From NCBI GenBank assembly GCA_021234155.1, contig JAJEKV010000004.1, positions 6,822,109 to 6,886,108 of the forward strand: a stretch of 64,000 nt of DNA, read 5' to 3'. The stretch is from Isoetes taiwanensis. Taxonomy: Eukaryota; Streptophyta; Lycopodiopsida; Isoetales; Isoetaceae. The notes under the pieces are model-generated. The model was not told where the DNA came from, did not search any database, and saw nothing but the letters and a program-made list of their open reading frames with translations. Below, piece by piece: positions 60,274-64,000 of the stretch; positions within the stretch are counted from its first letter, which is position 1, and each line of letters begins with the position of its first letter. Made by a program: the position numbers and the translations under genes.

Positions 60274-62943
60274 CACTAGAGTGGTCCCGGGAACCATTCT
60301 TGGTCCATGGACCAGAATTGGTCCTATTGACCCACTGCCACTTAAACCAATATATCTGAGAATAGAAGTTTCATTTTCGCGATATATCGCCACCATATCA
60401 ATCTTTACTTGATTCTTAATAATCTTTGAGAATTTCAAGACCAATGAGCTCACCAATATGTTGTAGTCATTGTTCAAATATTAGAGAATTTGACAGTTTC
60501 TGTAACAGTCCAGAACTGCATTCTTGGGTTTTCCTAGCATAAACGGGCCTAAACCTTGCTAAAATTGGAAGTATTTGTCTATTTATGATAGAACACATTG
60601 ATTTGTATGTTTTCAGCTTTGGTGGCTATCATCTAACATCCGTGGAAGCCGGCAAACCCTATTTTGTTAAAAAATGCTGCTTGTGATTTAGGAATTATTT
60701 CTTTCTTATTATTACAAGTTTTGGCTTAGTTCTTGTGGCCATGGGTTCTTAACTATATGAAGTACAATCTTATGTTTTTTTGGAATGTTCATAAGTTATA
60801 TCAACTTCAAAATCTAATAGAAAATTTATTATATAGAATTTGGGACAAAATTATATGTTAAAATGCTCCAAAATCACCACCTGTAAGTATCAAGAGGGTA
60901 ACGAATGATGCATCCTTCTTGTATCTACATAGAAAATTACTCTATCAACTTGCATATAGTATAATTAAGGTTTAACCATGCAATTAATTAGATTTAAAAA
61001 TGATGTACATCCATAGGATTAACACATTAGAGGTTAAAATTTTGAGTTAAATCTAAAATTATAGGCTAAAAACTCATCATTTACTAGCTAGTGATGTTTA
61101 TTGATGAATGAAAGTGAAGATCGTGAAGTCTACGTATAAAAATAAAAAATTCATTCATATGATCTTTGATGCGTCTTTCTCAGCTTTGTAGAGAACACGC
61201 TACATTTCTCCAAATAAGCCTTCCAAATGGTCCAAAATATGACAAGGGACATATATATAGATCTCCTATGTAGGTTGTGTGCCTTTCTTGCAAAAATATA
61301 CGGAGAAACATGGTTATCTTTTACTAGTATAAAACTGGTTTATCCATTGTTGCGACAAAGCATTAGAGTTTTAGTAGGATAATGTTACAAGTAGGTCATC
61401 TTTCATATACACTATATTTTTCATGAATGCGGGCCTTCCTTTGCAATATAACTCTCTATTTTCATATTAAAATAACGTATTATTTGAAAGATACAAATAT
61501 ACTTAAGCATGAACCATTTATGGTCCATAACTAGACCAATTATATAGAGCATATATCTCTCACTAGCCTAATCCATTTTGTCCCCATAATGATACCATGG
61601 TTTCTTACCTTTAATAACATAATTTTTGAAAGGTGTGAGTGGAAGTCCATCTAGATTCAATTGCTGAATAAGTTACCCCATAAATTCACAGTTGTTTGTG
61701 CTTAAACATTGCCCTCAAATTATGCACGCTCATCTAACCAATTAATTTTATCCTATAGAGAATTGTACGCATAAACTATATTCTAAAGTTGAGATCAAAA
61801 TTGATTAAGTTGTTGTCTCTATTAATTTTTAAACTTCCAGTCCTGTGGACCAATAATGGTCTGCAAGTGGAACTGCATATAGCAGTCTAACTTGACTTTT
61901 TATAGTCATAAACTTCTATATTTTTCTTTGAATGTTTTTGCATTGATTTCATGACATGGGACATTTTGAGAATGTGATTTTTCAAAGTCACGTCTCGAGG
62001 AATAAATCTAGAATAGACATAGAAGACATATTTGAATTTGATGCTATAAAGTTTAATCCAAATCTCAAGGTTATGATCAACAAATATTTTCATTACTAAA
62101 GTAAATCAGAAGCTATTCATATCCCAAAATTCAACCTGAGATCAATTAACATAAGAAAGTTATTGATTTTAAATAGACCTATGGTCCAGTAATGGGCTCA
62201 GGTACGGAAACCTTTCTTGATTTCTTGTGACCATGTCTTTTGCGTTTTTAATGAGCTTGTTTTTGCATTGATTTCATATCATTTTGAACTTTCATACTAT
62301 GATTTTTTGGAGGACATCATAGAGTAAGTTTTGCTCTACAAGGGGAAATATTAATCATTATTACAAGTTACCTAAAATTGAGATCAAAAGTGAGAGTCCA
62401 AACATCAAATTCAAGGCGAGCCAACATTTTTATGGGATAGAGGAACTTGTCAATTGCTTCTACGTCAAATATTAGCGCAAAATGCATTTTCCTGTAAAAA
62501 TTCTTGTATTTAAACTACAACTGCCTTCTGGGAACCATAATTGGTTCTGAGGAAGCAGAAAGCAGTTTTGACCCTGTCAAGTTTGAATGGCCCTATCTTT
62601 CTTCACAGACTTTGGATTGACATGTAGTTTTTTGTGTCATTTTTCATGTCTCGTGTAGAAAAATATCATCATAATCAAAAAATTTGAAAAAATCATTTTA
62701 TCGAGACAATTTAACTTTATGTAAACATGAAGCTTTTGGTACTTGACCCCCTGAGTTCGCTAGAGCATAACTTACAAGAATGTGGGTATATATATTGTTG
62801 GGTATTTTTCTAGTGGACCATGACTGCCATATATGAACTCCTAGGAAGGGTTCGAATAGATTTTCTACCATTGATTTTATATGAATTTTAAAGTGAACAC
62901 TTTAAATGGACCATTTCTGGTCCATCATCTGACCACTCTAGTG
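60274..62943. mobile_element. 2670-bp TIR DNA transposon inside the sucrose synthase pseudogene
   Basis: Ends CACTAGAGTGGTC and GACCACTCTAGTG are perfect 13-bp inverted repeats; subterminal TGGACCAGAAnTGGTCC motifs occur at both ends. The flanks are TTAA on each side. No transposase ORF, so it is non-autonomous. The right 1.1 kb consists of diverged ~330-bp repeats. The terminus begins CACTA, but a TTAA flank is not the 3-bp TSD expected of CACTA elements; superfamily left open. Confidence 0.85.
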
Positions 62944-62947
62944 TTAA
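62944..62947. other. TTAA flank of the TIR transposon, right
   Basis: TTAA. Joining the two flanks through one TTAA gives a sucrose synthase exon that is continuous but one base out of frame, consistent with a separate indel. Confidence 0.7.
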
Positions 62948-64000
62948 GTTGAGCACAAACCTCGTTTGCAACATCCTGCATTACACATAAATTAAACATG
63001 GATGTTTGCTTTTGCTTCAGCATTTGGGTTCTATGCAATTTAAAATATGTAAAATACAGCCAAATATCAAATCATAAGACCTAGTTTTTCAAACTGCAGA
63101 ACATGACCCTTAAGATGAAGCCATGCTCGGTGCCACTTATCTTCTCCACATGCTGACTACACTGTCTCTTTTGAATTTGGGATGAGGCAAATAACCTGAC
63201 AATAAGAATCCATCATGTGAATGACATGTACATTTCTGTTTGAGAGTTTAATATACTTTGGAAAAAGTTGTTTTGGTTTAAGACACACCACAACAATCTA
63301 AGATTTTATATCAAGTCCTTGACCTTTGATCCTTTGAAGCATTTCTTCATTCAATGTCCTAGCTTGATCCAAAATATAGACTACCTGCATTGTATAGCCA
63401 ACTGGATTCAAAAAAATATAATTTTCATGCATGATAGCAACAACTAGCTATGCTATTACCTGGCCTCTAATGTCTGGTAAGCCGAGAACATTTGCTAGAA
63501 ACCATTGGAATTTTTCCCAAGAATCTTTCCAATAAATCAGGATCTGGTGCTTGAAGGATATCCAATAGTAAATGGATCATCTCACGGGTAGCATCTCAGG
63601 TATCACCCCAACCCTTCTGCAAATCCAATTCTTGCAACCTTCAAGGACAGTCATTACATGAAAACCAAAACAACTTCACGAGGCAAAGTTTGCAACATTA
63701 TCGTACTACTTACTTTGCTGCAATCACGGAACGGAGTTGCCTTTAAAAGCTTTTACAAATGTTCTTCTACTTTTACAAGAGCAAGGCGTTGTTGAGATTT
63801 TGGATTCTATCATTCAGCAATAAAGTGTGCAAAATAGTTTTAACAAGGTGAGAATTGGAAGGAAGTAAAATGAAAGAACAAATATGATAAAAGTACCTCG
63901 CCTCCATATTTATGTATTTGAAAAGATTTGAATAATAATTGCATGCTTGCTGGTTCACGCAACAGACGAGAAGCCCTTTGTATTTTTGAAATTCCCAAAA

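Larger units (their letters stand above)
59391..63850 (-). pseudogene. SUS: Sucrose synthase pseudogene, truncated and interrupted
   Basis: Sucrose synthase cleaves sucrose with UDP to UDP-glucose and fructose in the cytosol. Minus-strand exon remnants in order: LNDRIQNLN (63780-63826); [35 protein letters not shown] and [11 protein letters not shown] (63640-63460, good donor GTAATA); VVYILDQARTLNEEMLQRIK and GQGLDI (63384-63270); DVANEVCAQL (62975-62948) then, across the transposon, GHPDLMTENYSDGNIV and LGITQ (60269-60192); [16 protein letters not shown]; and [31 protein letters not shown]. These follow the family order exactly. Stops and frameshifts occur in most exons, and the glycosyltransferase C-terminal half is missing left of 59391. 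The 59451-60168 part is tandemly duplicated. Confidence 0.93.

Noticed and set aside
1-64000. CRISPR arrays, operons, bacterial-type terminators
   Set aside because: No regularly spaced identical repeats and the sequence is clearly plant nuclear DNA.

Overview
This is AT-rich nuclear DNA from a land plant. It carries an MCA-type calcium-channel gene and a sucrose synthase relic, both plant families, plus Ty3/gypsy elements, LINEs, a Helitron end, a MITE and a TIR transposon. The exact lineage cannot be read from the sequence. Most of the window is layered, decaying transposable elements; only one gene looks functional.

Layout. 1-4.1 kb: intergenic, nothing recognised. 4.5-8.9 kb: MCA gene on the minus strand, five exons located, conserved N-terminal domain, coiled coil and C-terminal PLAC8 cysteine-rich domain. 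9.7-12.1 kb: a duplicated short coding-like segment around a Lys-rich two-exon gene fragment. 12.93 kb: Helitron 3' terminus (minus strand), followed by about 9 kb of mostly empty DNA with small tandem duplications and one weak minus-strand gene candidate (17.6-18.6 kb). 22.3-25.6 kb: 5'-truncated LINE with endonuclease and reverse transcriptase (RT) remnants. 26.9-30.1 kb: plus-strand Ty3 remnant (LTR, tRNA-Gln-type PBS, gag). 30.1-31.1 and 40.4-41.5 kb: two copies of a 1 kb repeat. 32.2-37.6 kb: retroelement-like unit with a tRNA-Met PBS, a broken ORF ending in an unmistakable histone H3 fold, two pairs of ~65-bp nested palindromes, and an inserted chimera of two LINEs inside one 9-bp target duplication. 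38.0-38.9 kb: array of perfect heat-shock-element motifs. 42.2-43.2 kb: MITE and a chromovirus pol end. 43.7-57.8 kb: nearly complete minus-strand Ty3/gypsy element (LTRs ~2.6-2.7 kb, TSD TCACC) with an extra RNase H domain placed before RT, interrupted by a 2.8 kb insert flanked by a 74-bp duplication. 59.4-64.0 kb: sucrose synthase pseudogene (minus), with a 356-bp tandem exon duplication, split by a 2.67 kb TIR transposon flanked by TTAA.

The most unusual item is the histone H3-like ORF at 33.3-34.2 kb, with a long charged tail, next to a retroelement primer-binding site and bracketed by hairpin pairs. A second unexpected signal is loss of CAG/CTG motifs in some TE copies, either a CHG-methylation effect or a sequencing artefact at methylated sites; it affects how far the frameshifts in those copies can be trusted.
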